Origin: Schistocerca nitens
Lineage: Eukaryota; Arthropoda; Insecta; Orthoptera; Acrididae
Direction of reading: 5' to 3'
Assembly: GCF_023898315.1 (NCBI RefSeq)
Contig: NC_064622.1
Coordinates: forward strand, 355,179,234 to 355,243,233
DNA length: 64,000 nt
In this document: one piece after another, positions 19,613 through 31,567 of the stretch
Numbering within the stretch: position 1 is the first letter of the stretch
How the letters are laid out: every line of letters starts with the position of its first letter
The notes under the pieces: model-generated
What the model was told of the DNA's origin: nothing
Databases searched by the model: none
What the model saw: only the letters and a program-made list of their open reading frames with translations
Position numbers and translations under genes: made by a program

Positions 19613-19939
19613 GCTCCTCTCGAACAGGCGATGAAGGCCGAAAGTTACCGAACGGCCGCCGTGTCATCCTCAGTCCACAGGCGTCATTGGATGCGGATAT
19701 GGAGGCGCATGTGTTCAGCACACCGCTCTCCCGGCCGTATGTCAGTTTACGAGACCGGAGCCGCTACTTATCACTCCAGTAGCTCCTCAGTTTGCCTCAC
19801 AAGGGCTGAGTGCACCCCGCTTGCCAACAGCGCTCGGCAGACCGGATGGTCACCCATCCGAGTGCTAGCGCAGCCCGACGGGGCTTAACTTCGGTGATCG
19901 GACGGGAACCGGTGTCAGCACAGCGGCAAGGCCGTTGGC
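19613..19939 (-). mobile_element. 5S-rRNA-derived SINE
   Basis: Reverse copy of the element at 7042-7361: minus strand starts 'gccaacggccttgccgctgt', then 'gatcaccgaagttaag'. Perfect 13-bp duplication 'tgattatgattaa' at 19600-19612 and 19940-19952. 327 bp long, apparently full length. Confidence 0.93.
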
Positions 19940-19954
19940 TGATTATGATTAAAA

Positions 19955-20090
19955 ACAAATGTGTTCCTTAATGTTAATGTTAACACTAACCGTGAACACA
20001 TATCCTGTAAACAGACTCGCTCCACATCATTTCGATAAAACAATCGTTCAAATGATCGATGGAACATGTAACTAACGAACTAACAACGAA
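19955..20090 (+). repeat. Probable LINE 3'-end fragment
   Basis: Contains 'gatcgatggaacatgtaact' and 'aacgaactaac', a phrase I associate with 3' ends of arthropod CR1/Jockey-group LINEs. Too short to be sure. Confidence 0.35.
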
Positions 20091-20234
20091 AGATGTAACA
20101 AGGATGGTTGTTGAAGCGCTCACTCACTAGGATGGACCACGACTTCTGGGGTGCAGGTAGACTCTCACTCACAAGGAGCGTTTCAGGCAGACGATGACTC
20201 TCGGCGTGCAGGTACAAGCCGTGACTTGGTGAGC

Positions 20235-21595
20235 ACATAGTTACCAGAAACATTGGGAGCAGCTTCCACAGAGTTTTGTTTTGGCGTAAATTTACAAGAC
20301 ACTTTCATAGGATTTGTCGACCTAGAAAAAGCGTTCGACAATATAAAATGGTGCTCGCCGTTCGAGATTCTGAAAAAAGTAGGGGTAAGCTATAGGGAGA
20401 GACGGGTCATATACAATATGTACAATAACCAAGAGGGAATAATAAGAGTGGACGATCAAGAACGAAGTGCTCGTATTAAGAAGGGTGTAAGACAAGGCCC
20501 TACTCTTCAATCTGTACATCGAGGAAGCAATGATGGAAATAAAACAAAGGTTCAGGAGTGGAATTAAAATACAAGGTGAAAGGATATCAATGATACGATT
20601 CGCTGATGACATTGCTATCCTGAGTGAAAGTGAAGAAGAATTAAATGATCTGCTGAACGGAATGAACGGTCTAATGAGTACACAGTGTGGTTTGAGAGTA
20701 AACCGGAGAATGACGAAGGTAATGAGAAGTAGTAGAAATGAGAACAGCGAGAAACTTAACATCAGGATTGATGGTCACGAAGTCAATGAAGTTAAGGAAT
20801 TCTGCTACCTAGGCAGTAAAATAACCAATGACGGACGGAGCATGGAGGACATCAAAAGCAGACTAGCTATGGCAAAAAAGGCATTTCTGGCCAAGAGAAG
20901 TCTACTAATATCAAATACCGGCCTTAATTTGAGGAAGAAATTTCTGAGGATGTACGTCTGGTTCAAATGGTTCAAATGGCTCTGACCACTATGCGACTTA
21001 ACTTCTGAGGTCATCAGTCGCCTAGAACTGAGATCTAATTAAACCTAACTAACCTAAGGACATCACACACATCCATGCCCGAGGCAGGATTCGAACCTGC
21101 GACCGTAGCGGTCTCGCGATTCCAAACTGTAGCGCTTAGAACCGCACGGCCACTCCGGCCGGCGATGTACGTCTGGAGTACAGAATTGTATGGTAGTGAA
21201 ACATGGACTGTGGGAAAACCGGAACAGAAGAGAATCGAAGCATTTGAGATGTGGTGCTATAGACTAATGTTGAAAATTTGGTGGACTGATAAGGTAAGGA
21301 ATGAAATGAGGAAGTTCTACGCAGAATCGGAGAGGAAAGGAATATGTGGAAAACACTGATAAGGAGAAGGGACAGGATGATAGGACATCTGCTAAGACAT
21401 GAGGGAATGACTTCCATGGTACTAGAGGGAGCTGTAGAGGGCAAAAACTGTAGGGGAAGACAGAGATTGGAATACGTCAAGCAAATAATTGAGGTAGGTT
21501 GCAAGTGCTACTCTGAGATGAAGAGGTTAGCACAGGAAAGGAATTCGTGGCGGGCCGCATCAAACCAGTCAGTAGACTGATGACAAAAAAAAAAT
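20235..21595 (+). mobile_element. RTE-like LINE, reverse transcriptase to 3' end
   Basis: Encodes FIGFVDLEKAFDNIKW (RT box with catalytic Asp), KGVRQG, IRFADDIAILSESEEELNDL (FADD box), FCYLGSKITNDGR, then after the SINE LYGSETWTVGK, MIGHLLRHEGM, GRQRLEYVKQI and the terminal EMKRLAQERNSWRAASNQS, a BovB/RTE-type C terminus followed by an A-rich tail. A deletion of about 8 bp near 20505 breaks the frame, and a SINE interrupts it at 20962. 5'-truncated. Same superfamily as the pieces at 470-1340 and 35100-36662. Confidence 0.85.
20962..21163 (-). mobile_element. SINE type A inside RTE-like LINE
   Basis: Starts 'ttcaaatggttcaaatggct' and ends 'cactccggccggc'. Perfect 13-bp duplication 'gatgtacgtctgg' (20949-20961, 21164-21176), which splits the LINE codon run FLRMYVW. 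Confidence 0.96.
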
Positions 21596-21599
21596 TCCA

Positions 21600-22745
21600 C
21601 GGGCGCAGTTCTCATACATCCGACGCACATCGGGTAATGAACGAGTGAGCGGTGTATCAGTGCCGGCAACTACACGAACCGGCAACTTACAACTGGCGTC
21701 AGGGTGAACTTCATTTTCGATACGTATTCACCACCTATATTTTCGCTATTACTGATAATATGGTACTGTGGGGTCGCACAAATGTTAAACGCCCTTTATT
21801 GCGACCGGCTGAGGAGCACGTGACCGGCTTAGGTCTCGCTCCGCAGGGCAGCGACCCCGCCGAAGCCAGAGGAAGACGAATGCCGTCGATTAAGTCATAT
21901 ATATCGCCCTCGCAGGCCTGTAAGCAATTGCATCGGCTGCTAAGACCGGCGTAAATCGTTGCTGTCCGCGTGGTCGGACGCCGATTCGGCTGCGTCCCGG
22001 CGGAGCCTAATCCCGAAACAAACGCTGGAGCAACACGATTACTGCGAAAGTGCGCTTCAACTGCGCCCACCCTCTGAGTTACTGCGCCAAGCGGCGGTAC
22101 GTCACCGTGTTGCAGTCTCTTTTTCCTTCCGATGCTCAGTGGGAAAGTTGGCTCGCGATCAGTTCGGCGGAAAGCGCTGGAGAGAGTAAAGTGGAAAAGA
22201 ACAGCTTTAATTACGACGTAAATTATTGGCACTAAAGTCCACGTTCCGATCCTCAGTTTATGTATTGTTCCTTTTTCTCTCTTTTTATTTGATTCTGATT
22301 GCTAAATGGTTTGCTTTTTATTTTTCACTCGGTAAATAAGTTCTTTTCTCTGCATATTCGCCAATATAAGTAATGGCTATACAGTATGCTTCAGAAGTCG
22401 TCGCCGTCCATTCAGGTCAAAACAGCACGTTGTACATTGGTCGACTCTTGCTAATCCAAGCCTCGATAAATGGAAGCAGTTGTTCAGTCCCTTAAGAAGT
22501 CTCATTTAATTGAAGAAATTCTATGTGTTTGGATATACTTGATACACTGAAGCGACTGTCATGGTAGACCAGCGGAAAACACACTATAATTCGAAGTCAG
22601 CGGCTGCCTAACACTTGTTACTTCGGAGCTTCGTCACTTGTTTCGCTAATTGTTTAATCATTCTAATCGTCGCTTCACTCTTCTGTTTATTCAACAATGC
22701 ATAATGTGCTTCGTCATATAAATAAGAGGTGAGATCCCGCGTCTT
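21600..22745. other. No recognised feature
   Basis: Moderately GC-rich up to 22200, AT-rich after. An antisense open frame of 165 codons (22232 to 21735) has no recognisable domain and overlaps nothing supportive. May be unique host sequence. Confidence 0.35.
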
Positions 22746-22749
22746 GAAA

Positions 22750-23520
22750 AGTACTTGCTGGAATGGCTTGGTCAACGTATAAGGCCTTCCTGCTCGATCA
22801 TCACGGATTTCAACGAAATTTTACGTGAAAATTCGCACACGTCTCCGATGATCATTCGTCGAAGCAATACTGGTCGAGGTATAGACACTTGTTTGGATGA
22901 ATGCATGACCTTGCAGAGACCGAGAGTGAATTTCCGGTGACTTTGAGCTGTTATATCTTGGGTAATATTTCCTTTTTTTTCCTTCAAAGAAATGAAATTT
23001 GGTCACGTTGTCCAACTGTCCAGTCAGGCAAAGTCGCCGTGAGTATTGAAGCAATCATCCTACCAAAGCAGCAGGCTGAAGATGCTCTTTTGGAACAACA
23101 CCGTGCCCTGCTGCGTGATGCTGTCCGCAACTGCCTGCAGCACATTCTCGTACGACAGGAATCGTCGACACTTTCTGGTCTTTCTTAAGAAACCGAAGGC
23201 GTGATAATAGCACAGGGAGAGATCAGGACTATAGGGCAGCGGCTCGAATGTCTCCCACTTGAGTTGGCCTTACTTCTGCGTCACGACATTTGCGATAGGA
23301 GGATGTCTATTTTCATGAAGCAGCGGCAATCCTTGTCGTACTTTTCGGCAGGCATGTTGCCCCCATACACATTCTTCATTCTCCGATGGATGTCTGCCGA
23401 TGTTTGTCCTTCGGTAGCCAAGAAGAGGACAACGGCACGTTGGCCCCGTTGGGACGCATTTGGTAACAGCATAGTCACAGTTCACGTTTTCGCATTTACC
23501 GCACAAACATCTGAAAGAAA
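22750..23520 (-). pseudogene. mariner-type transposase relic, N-terminal part
   Basis: Minus strand near 23440-23290 reads QRAVVLFLATEGQTSADIHR, then RMKNVYGG, which resembles the HTH_48 DNA-binding domain of Mos1/SETMAR-type mariners (R..ILF.F..G.....H..I..VYG). Frameshifts follow. Confidence 0.55.
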
Positions 23521-23691
23521 CGAATGCTACACTAATCCCTTGCTTACATGTCGATACTTATAAACCCGCATCGGAATCGCCCTACATTGCATATACGCTG
23601 CATCACTCTAAACGGAAACTTCTTGATCGCCCCTTGCAGAAGACAAGACGAAGTTGTCGGAGGTCACACAGCCTGTAAAAAAAACATTCAG

Positions 23692-24545
23692 AAGATCTAC
23701 ATCTACATATATACTCCGATAGCCACCAAGCGGTATGTGCCGGAGGGCACCATTCGTGCCAAAGTCAGATTCCCCCCCCCTGTGTTCCACTCGCGGATTG
23801 CGCGAGGGAGAAACGACTGAACGCCTCAGTACGAGCTCTAATTTCCCTTATCTTTGAATGGTGATCATGGCGCGATTTGAAAATGGTGGTAATAATATAT
23901 GCTCTACATCCTTGGCGAAGATCAGATTTGGGAATTTAGTGAACAGCCCCTTCCGTTTAGCACGTCGTCTATCTGAAAGTGTGTCCCACTTCAAACTTTC
24001 TATTAGATTTGTGACACTCTCGCGATGGCTAAATGTACCAGTCACGAATCATGCCGCTCTTCTTTAGACCTTCTCAATCATTGAATCTGACCCAACTGGT
24101 AAGGGTCCTGCACAGAGGAACATTACTCTTAAGACTGGACGAACTAACGTATTGTAAGCTATTTCCTTTGTTGAAGGACTGCATCGCTTCAGGATTCTAC
24201 CAATAAACCGCAATCTAGAGTTCGCCTTGCCCGTTACTTGTGTAATCTAATCATTCCATTTGAGATCATTTCGAACAGTCACACCCAGATACTTGACGGA
24301 TGTTACCGCTTCCAAAGACTGGGCATTTATTTTTTACTCCTACATTAATGGGGATTTTCGCCTTGTTATACGCAGTAGGTTACTAATATCGAGAGATAAC
24401 TACCAGTCATTACACCACGCATTTATTTTCTGCAAATCCTCATTGATTTGTTCGTAACTTTCGTGTGGTACTACTTTCCTGTAGACTACAGAATCATCGG
24501 CAAACAGTCTAATGCCGCTGTCAATGCCACCAAGATAGATCGAAT
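23692..24545 (-). mobile_element. Jockey/CR1-group LINE relic
   Basis: Antisense. The 3' end is near 23695 ('ctacatctacatatatactc' on plus), matching the 'ctacatcaacatctacatcg' end at 36790. Interior phrases such as 'cagaatcatcggcaaacagt' correspond to the FADD region (rc: ...DDS..). Upstream reverse transcriptase is missing. Many stops. Confidence 0.7.
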
Positions 24546-24628
24546 GTCAATGTAACTTTGTGCACATGCACACTATCCGCTGATACATAAGCGATTAGAA
24601 TTGGAATTCTCTGTGACATGTATAAAGG

Positions 24629-25021
24629 ATAGCTGAGAGCGCTAACGCGCTGCTTCCTGGACTCGGGTAGGCGTGCCGGCCCAGGACAGAATCCGCCCGG
24701 CGGATTAACGACGACGGCCGGTGTGCCGGCCAGCCTGGATGTGGTTTTTAGGCGGTTTTCCACATCCTACTAGGTGAATACCGGGCTGGTCCCCACGTCC
24801 CGCCTCAGTTACACGACTCACAGATATTTGAAACACATTCACACTATTTCACGATCTACACTCGATGCAGACAGCTGGGATACACTAATTCCGTCCTGGG
24901 GGGTACGGGGTGGTGGCAGGAAGGGCATCCTGCCACCTCTTAAAATTAACATGCCAAATCCGGTTACCCATGGCCGACCCTACGTAACCGCGGGACAAGG
25001 CGCCAGCGATAGATAGATAGA
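24629..25021 (+). mobile_element. SINE type C, full length
   Basis: Sense copy: 'agctgagagcgctaacgcgc' A-box half, 'aggacagaatccgcccggcg' B-box region, 'gatgtggtttttaggcggtt', 3' end with (GATA)n. The 11-bp duplication 'atgtataaagg/atgcataaagg' has one mismatch (24618-24628, 25022-25032). Confidence 0.9.
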
Positions 25022-25627
25022 ATGCATAAAGGTCTCCTGATTGCATTGCTGTTGTTATTGGTTACTGTTGTTAATGGGCTTAGTAGAATATATAAAGTGG
25101 GTGAACTGCGTCAGATGTTGATTGTTCACTGTGAACGAAAAGAAGATGCAGCATACTCTTGTGAAACAGCATTATAGTAACCTGACTGAGTTTGAAGGGG
25201 TCCCATTGTGACACTCAATTTGGCCGGCAGGTAAAATCGTCAAAACCCAGATTTGTGGGGCACGTGACAGCGGTCCAGTGATAGACGACGTGGGAATCTG
25301 ATGAAATGCATGGTTGTCGCCAAATTTGCCGTCTACCACGTCTGACAATCAGCGAGGAAGCGTTGCCGTACTGAGCACCAGACACATCGCGACACTTTCG
25401 AATCTGTGCTTGCCATTCAAGAAAAATTAATAGCCTCCCTGTGTCATCCCGCACCACCGGTCCCAGAATAGTAGCAATCGGGCTGGCGAACTATCGTCCC
25501 ATTTGTAGGCTGCCGCTAACACCGCAACACATACGGCTGCGTTCGGAGTGTTGCCGTCACCGGGAAATATGGACCGCTGATTAATGGGGTCGTGTCGTAT
25601 ACAGCGATGAATCGCGGTTCTGCACTA

Positions 25628-25637
25628 CCCCCCCCCC

Positions 25638-25676
<39 letters not shown>
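25628..25676. repeat. C11/A38 homopolymer junction
   Basis: 11 C immediately followed by 38 A. Either a slippage-prone repeat or the tail of a tiny insertion; length should be treated with caution in assemblies. Confidence 0.85.
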
Positions 25677-25677
<1 letters not shown>

Positions 25678-25799
25678 ACAGCATCGGTGTGTATGGCAGA
25701 CACCTCGGGAGAAGTCCAACTCTTCCAGTGTTTCGGAGAGGGACAGCGGTGTTATTCCTGGCGACATGACGTAGGGAGTCATCGGATATGATTTAAGTT

Positions 25800-26310
25800 C
25801 ATGGCAGGTAGATTGGTTTTGTTTTGCTTTAGAGCGCAAAAAACAACTGGGCTCATACGCGCCCAAATCGAAACTATAGAACACGAAGACAGAGAGGAGT
25901 TAAAAAACGGCTATACGTCAGTCCCTATCGACATAACAGAAGACAGCTAAAAACATGCACATCTACATGATTACTCTGCAATTGAAATTTAAGTGCTTCA
26001 TCGAACCACAATCAACTAAAAAAGACACCATACTGAAACGGAGGTTCAAAATTAAAAATTAAATGGCCTTCGCCATACTGCTTTGGCGGATAAAATGTAA
26101 AACGCAGTCGACAGCCCGTACGTCATTTGCTAAAACGGTCGATAACTCAGACGGCACATCCAAGCGGGAACGTAAACGGTTAAAAATGGGCATTCCATCA
26201 GGAAGCGGCGGACAGTTAAAACTTGGGCGCAATGTGTACAAAGTGGTGGGGTAGCACCAGTTATCAAATGACGATGGCTAAAAAGTCAGTGCCTAATACA
26301 CAGCCTAGTT
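25800..26310 (+). mobile_element. Unclassified interspersed repeat
   Basis: Begins with 'tgttttgctttagagcgcaa' and includes 'aaatggccttcgccatactg' and 'gggaacgtaaacggttaaaa'. It separates the two halves of the Tc1 relic, so it must be an insertion. I recall this phrase as recurrent in locusts, but cannot name the family; no protein domain. Confidence 0.5.
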
Positions 26311-27344
26311 AAAATGACCTCATCCCGGCGACGGCAGGCACAAAGGTACCTTACGAACGTCCTGCGTTCTCATGTGTTATCTCTCATCCGACAGTATCGT
26401 GGTGCGAGTTTTCAACAGGATAATGCTCGTCCAAGCACGGCGCATGTCTAAATGAAGCGTCTGCGTGATTATGAGGCTCTACTGGGCCAGTAACGTCCCG
26501 AGCCCTGTCCCGATAAAACATGTCTGCGACCTGCTCGGACATTATCTGGGTCCCAGTGCTAGTATCGAGTATATCAAGAGCAAGTTTGTCTCGGGAGAGG
26601 ATATAATGGCTTGATGACACTGAATCAGTGGAAACATCCAGGTCACAGTGGATGCAACGTCATAATGATAAGTAGGATCATACTCCCGAGTTATTTGTAA
26701 ATCTGATGAGAGTTTATAATTACTGACATAAGATTACGTAGTTCCTCAACCTGTGAAGTTTCATTTCCTCCAAATCTTTTGCGTGCTCCCTTTTTCTCTC
26801 TGGCGATTATTTCGTTTGCCTTGCTCGGTGGCTGAGAGGAGAAGTGTCAAGCAACAAGTACGAAGGTATGGAGTTCATCTTCTTTGCGTTCTAGCATTTT
26901 TTCGTTCGGACTTAACGGTTAACTATACGTTCGTATATAGCATAAAGTTCCAGTTCATTACAGTTCCAAGATATTGCACATATACAGTGTGGTCCATTGA
27001 TCGTGACCGGGCCAAATATCTCACAAAATAAATGTCAAACGAAACTACAAAGAACGAAACTTGTCTAGCTTGAAGGGGGAAACCAGATGGCGCTATCGTT
27101 GGCCCGCTAGATGGCTCTGCCATAGGTCAAACGGATATCAACTGCGTTTTTTAAAATAGGAACCCTTATTTTTTATTACATATTCGTGTAGTACGTAAAG
27201 AAATACGAATGTTTTAATTGGACCATTTTTTTCGCTTTGTGATAGATGGCGCTGTAATTGTCACAAACGTATAAGTACGTGATATTACGTAACATTCCGC
27301 CAGTGCGGACGGTATTTGCTTCGTGATACATTACCCGTGTTAAA

Positions 27345-28389
27345 ATGGACCGTTTACCAATTGCTGTAAAGGTCGATATAGTGTTGATGTATGGCTATTG
27401 TGACCAAAATACCCAACGGGCGTGTGATATGTATGCTGCTCGGTATCCTGGACGACATCATCCAAGCGTCTGGTATCCTGGACGACATCATCCAAGTGTC
27501 CGGACCGTTCGCCGGATAGTTACGTTATTTAAGGAAACAGGAAGTGTTCACTCACATGTGAAACGTCAACCACGACCTGCATCAAATGATGATGCCCAAG
27601 TAGGTGTTTTAGCTGCTGTCGCGGGTAATTAGTAGCATATAAATTGCGCGAGAATCGGGAATCTCAAAAACGTCGGTGTTGAGAATGCTACATCGATATC
27701 GATTGCACCCGTACCATATTTCTATGCACCAGGAATTGCATGGCGACGACTTTGAACGTCGTGTACAGTTACGTCACTGGGCACAAGAGAAATTACGGGA
27801 CGATGACAGATTTTTTGCACGCGTTCTATTTAGCGACGAAGCGTCATTCACCAACAGTGGTAACGTAAACCGGCATAATATGCACTATTGCGCAGCGGAA
27901 AATCCACGATGGCTGCCACAAGTGGATCATCTGCGACCTTGGCGGGTTAATGTAAGGTGCGGCATTATGGGAGGAAGGATAATTGGCCCCCATTTTATCG
28001 GTGGCAATCTAAATGGTGCAATGTATGCTGATTTCCTACGTAATGTTCTACCGATGTTACTACAAGATGTTTCACTGCATGACAGAATGGCGATGTACTT
28101 CCAACATGATGGATGCCCGGCACATAGCTCGCGTGCGGTTGAAGCGGTATAGAATAGCATATTTCATGTCAGGTGGATTGGTCGTCGAAGCACCATACCA
28201 TGACCCGCACGTTCACCAGACCTGACGTCCCCGAATTTCTTTCTGTGGGGAATGTTGAAGGATATCTGCTATCATGATCCACCGACAACGTCTGACCACA
28301 TGCGTCATGCGAACATTATGGAAGGCGAACTACTCGCTGTTGAGAGGAATGTCGTTACACGTACTGCCAAATGCATTGAGATTGACTGA
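27345..28389 (+). pseudogene. DD41D-type mariner transposase, dead
   Basis: Starts MDRLPIAVKVDIVLMYGYCD; N-terminal helix-turn-helix region with YAARYPGRHH. Catalytic residues: FSDEASF (first Asp) and FQHDGCPAH (second Asp); the third position is SPNFFLWG, where the acid is replaced by Asn. By hand count 41 residues lie between the second Asp and that Asn, matching the DD41D (rosa/Visitor) spacing. Stops: TAG after AAVAGN (27630), TAG at 28150, TGA near 28201. A 30-bp in-frame duplication repeats YPGRHHPSVW-like residues. Inactive. Confidence 0.82.
27440..27502 (+). repeat. 30-bp in-frame tandem duplication
   Basis: 'ggtatcctggacgacatcat' plus ten more bases occurs twice in a row within the transposase frame, two mismatches apart. 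Adds ten residues. Confidence 0.85.
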
Positions 28390-28889
28390 CATTGTTTTGA
28401 GCATTTATTGCATTAATGTGGTATTTACAGGTAACGCTGTAACAGCAGGCTTTCTCAGAAATGATAAGTTCACAAAGGTACATGTATCACATTGGAACAA
28501 CCGAAATAAAATGTTCAAATGTACGTACGTCCTGTATTTTAATTTAAAAAAGCCTACCTGTTACCAACTGTTCGTGTAAAATTGTGAGCCATATGTTTGT
28601 GACTATTACAGCGCCATCTATCACAAAGCGAAAAAAGTGGTCCAACTAAAAAATTCAAATTTCTTTACGTACTACACGAATATGTAATAAAAAAGAGGTG
28701 TTCCTATTTAAAAAAAAAACATAGTTGATATCAATTTGACCTATGGCTGCGCCAGCGGGTCAACCATAGCGCCATCTGGTTTCCTCCTTCAAGCTAGACA
28801 AGTTTCGTTCTTTGTAGTTTTTTCGTTTGACTCTTATTTCGTGAGATATTTGGCTCGGTCACGATCAATGGACCACCCTGTATAATGGG

Positions 28890-30035
28890 CAAGTCAAGTG
28901 CTGAACGGCGGTCATCCAACTGCGGGCTGGGTAAGTCAGCTCAGAGGTCGAAGGACGGCAATTGGCGTACCAGCAGGATCATGTCCCGTAAAGCAGCACC
29001 AGTCAAACCATCTAGCTTAATCTTTAAATATTTGTACTGCTGATTGAAATACGCAAATGGAAAAGGCAAGAGAAGGTAGATCAGATCGACCAGGATAAAG
29101 CAAATACGTGCAAGTAAGTGCAAAGGAAATGGGGACAAAAGGATGATACACTGACAGTGGAGGTTAGTTCACTAAACTATCTGTGTGAAAACAGCATACT
29201 GAAATGAGAAAATGAAGGAAAATATTAGAGAATGAATGAAGTCTGCATATATTTGCTTGGACTCCTTAGAAAATCAAAATAATAAGTATAAAACAATCCC
29301 CAATTCCTTAATATTGTATGGGGAGAGACTTAGGCAATGAGTAAAAAAGTGGCGAGGAAACTGGCACCACCTAAGAATAAAGTCATGGGGAATTTATTGA
29401 CCAGTAGAGGAGAATGAACAAACAGATAGATGAATTATGGAAACAAGCCGATTTTTCTTTCCGTTTTTTCGCTGAGTCAGGTTGCTTCCTGAAGGCCAGA
29501 AACACGCCATCACCTTGGACACCGACGTCTACAGCGCTCTGGATCTTATAGCGACATACACCAACACAGCGAGGAGAGTATCGCGTATTGAGCCGTATTA
29601 TTTGTCGCTGGACTAACCTCTCAGGAGCTGCGCTAGTTAGACGCCGTAATTCGATATTTAGAAGCCTTTGAAGGTAAGACAGCTTTTATAGCGATTACAA
29701 AGACGTTTCTCGCTGACGGCGTGTTTAATGGAAGAACAGTCTTTTGTCTATTGTGCGAGGAGGCGCGCAGAAGACGGACGGCGGTTGTGGGAGCAGAGCG
29801 CACGGCGCGGAAACTGCGACAGGGGGAGGGGGGGGGAGGGGGGGCGGGCAGGATTTATGGAGACTCCGTGACAAAGGCTCGCGAGGAAGGTAAGATACCG
29901 ACGGCCGTGACCGTTTTATTCCGCCGTAAACGTCCTAGATGAAAGACTACACTATCCTCGCGTATCATTTCACAACGAAACCAAGCGTCTACGGCTAAGT
30001 GAAACTAACATCCAGTGCAGAAGGGAATTCTGCGC
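28890..30035. other. No recognised feature; G-rich run
   Basis: No transposon motif seen. At 29821-29850 there is a G-rich run ('agggggaggggggggggagg'...) capable of forming a G-quadruplex. Preceding 29600-29800 is GC-rich and may be unique. Confidence 0.35.
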
Positions 30036-30522
30036 ATACAAGGTCCAATCACATTAACGTGACCACCGCCGATGTTGGATGTCAACGTGCAAAAACACCC
30101 ACAGACTGTAGATGGCAGGACTAGCAGTGGGTGGTATATAAAGCATGTCGGGGAGACGCAGTAAAACGGTGGAGTCGTTATAATGTGGAAACGGAGCGAT
30201 TTATATGCTGTCCAAAAGGGGATGATCGCTGGCTTTACAGCCAAGGGTGAAAAACATTTCCAAACGGCTAAGTTTGTAAACTTTCCGCGTTCCGCCGTAA
30301 TTAAAATATATTGCGCATGGCAAAATGGCGCTACCGAAAACAGGCGCCGAGGCAGTGTGGTGCACCATGGGCCATAAAAGACAGGGGTGAAGCCAAGGGG
30401 TACGCAACAGTGTCTCCTCCACGACCGTTTAGCGACTGTTGCAGGCGCCTTGTTCATGCACCCACGCTGAGTGCTGTTCGTCGGCGACGAATGCTGGAAT
30501 TTGGACGTCAGTTCTATAACTA

Positions 30523-30989
30523 GGTCCGTTGCTCGTGGTCTCGCGGTAACGTTCTCAAAAAAAAATGGCTCTGAGCACTATGGGACTCAACTGCTGTGGT
30601 CATTAGTCCCCTAGAACTTAGAACTACTTAAACCTAACTAACCTAAGGACATCACACACATCCATGCCCGAGGCAGGATTCGAACCTGCGACCGTAGCAG
30701 TCGCACGGTTCCGGACTGCGCGCCTAGAACCGCGAGACCACCGCGGCCGGCGGTAACGTTCTCACTTCCCGAGCACGGGGTCCCGGGTTCGATTCCCGGA
30801 GGAATCAGGGATTTTCCCTACCTCGAGATGACTCGGTGTTGTTGTGTCGTCTTCATCATCATCATTCATCCCCATTACGGTCGGAGGAAGGCAACGGCAA
30901 ACCACCTCTACTAGGACCTTGCCTAGTACGGCGGTGCGGGTCTCCCGCATCGTTCCCCTACGCCAGAGTATGGGACTTCATCATCATAA
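30523..30989 (+). mobile_element. SINE type D, interrupted by SINE A
   Basis: Head 'ttgctcgtggtctcgcggta', B box 'cccgggttcgattcccgga', body 'aatcagggattttcccta', a 'catcatcatcatt' run, then 'ggaggaaggcaacggcaaac'. Outer 10-bp duplication 'tctataacta' (30513-30522, 30990-30999). Confidence 0.92.
30558..30750 (-). mobile_element. SINE type A inside SINE type D
   Basis: Reverse copy with an A-rich 3' end ('aaaaaaaatggctctgagca') and 'accgcggccgg' at the head. Perfect 14-bp duplication 'cggtaacgttctca' (30544-30557, 30751-30764), lying in the A-box/anticodon region of the host SINE. Confidence 0.96.
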
Positions 30990-31288
30990 TCTATAACTAA
31001 ACATCCACTGAGGTGGTCTTTTCGGATGAATCACGTTTTATGTTCCATTGGACAGATTGCCGTTGACCTGCATTGCCCTGCAACTGTCGTATTAAGGCTT
31101 CAGGCCGGAGGAGAGAGCGTTACAGTCTGGGGAAAGTTTTCGTTGCGTTCCCTGGGTCATTTCGTCGTTCTACAAGCCACAATCGATAAACGCAAGTATG
31201 CATCTGTTGTACCTCACGAAAGTACAAATACAGCGGTGGAACGTTTACTTGCTCCAAGAGCAGAGCGAATGGAAACTAGATCACGTAA

Positions 31289-31476
31289 TGGCTCTGAGCA
31301 CTATGCGACTTAACTTCGTAGGTCATCAGTCGCCTAGAACTTAGAACTAATTGAACCTAACTAACCTAAGGACATCACACACATCCATGCCCGAGGCAGG
31401 ATTCGAACCTGCGACCGTAGCGGTCGGTCGGTTCCATACTGTAGCGCCTAGAACCGCACGGCCACTCTGGCCGGTA
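31289..31476 (-). mobile_element. SINE type A
   Basis: 'tggctctgagcactatgcga' to 'gccactctggccggta'. 11-bp duplication 'agatcacgtaa' (31278-31288, 31477-31487). Confidence 0.95.
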
Positions 31477-31567
31477 AGATCACGTAAAATATTAGTTCAA
31501 TTTTTTACAAGACAGATAAGAATATTCACTTAAATTTGTGTAATCCATTTCCAGAAATGTTCTCAGT

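Larger units (their letters stand above)
25120..26800 (+). mobile_element. Tc1-like relic (family X), interrupted
   Basis: Plus-strand remnants include 'tatacagcgatgaatcgcgg' (YSDESRF, first Asp) and 'ttttcaacaggataatgctc' (FQQDNAR, second Asp), and the end 'gtgaagtttcatttcctcc' resembles the terminal region at 56905. A C/A homopolymer and a separate repeat at 25800-26310 lie inside. Ends approximate. Confidence 0.6.
26983..28882 (+). mobile_element. Long-TIR mariner-like element, DD41D spacing
   Basis: About 1.9 kb with very long inverted ends: the first about 280 bp ('cagtgtggtccattgatcgt'...) mirror the last about 280 bp (rc 'cagggtggtccattgatcgt'). Both ends are preceded by TATA, giving a TA target. 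Inside lies a decayed transposase. Terminal repeats of this length are unusual for mariners (commonly about 30 bp). Confidence 0.85.

Noticed and set aside
25592-25774. Lysine-rich open frame
   Set aside because: Translation of the A38 homopolymer.
29821-29850. Telomere-like or switch-type G repeat
   Set aside because: Irregular G runs without a repeat unit; only quadruplex potential can be stated.
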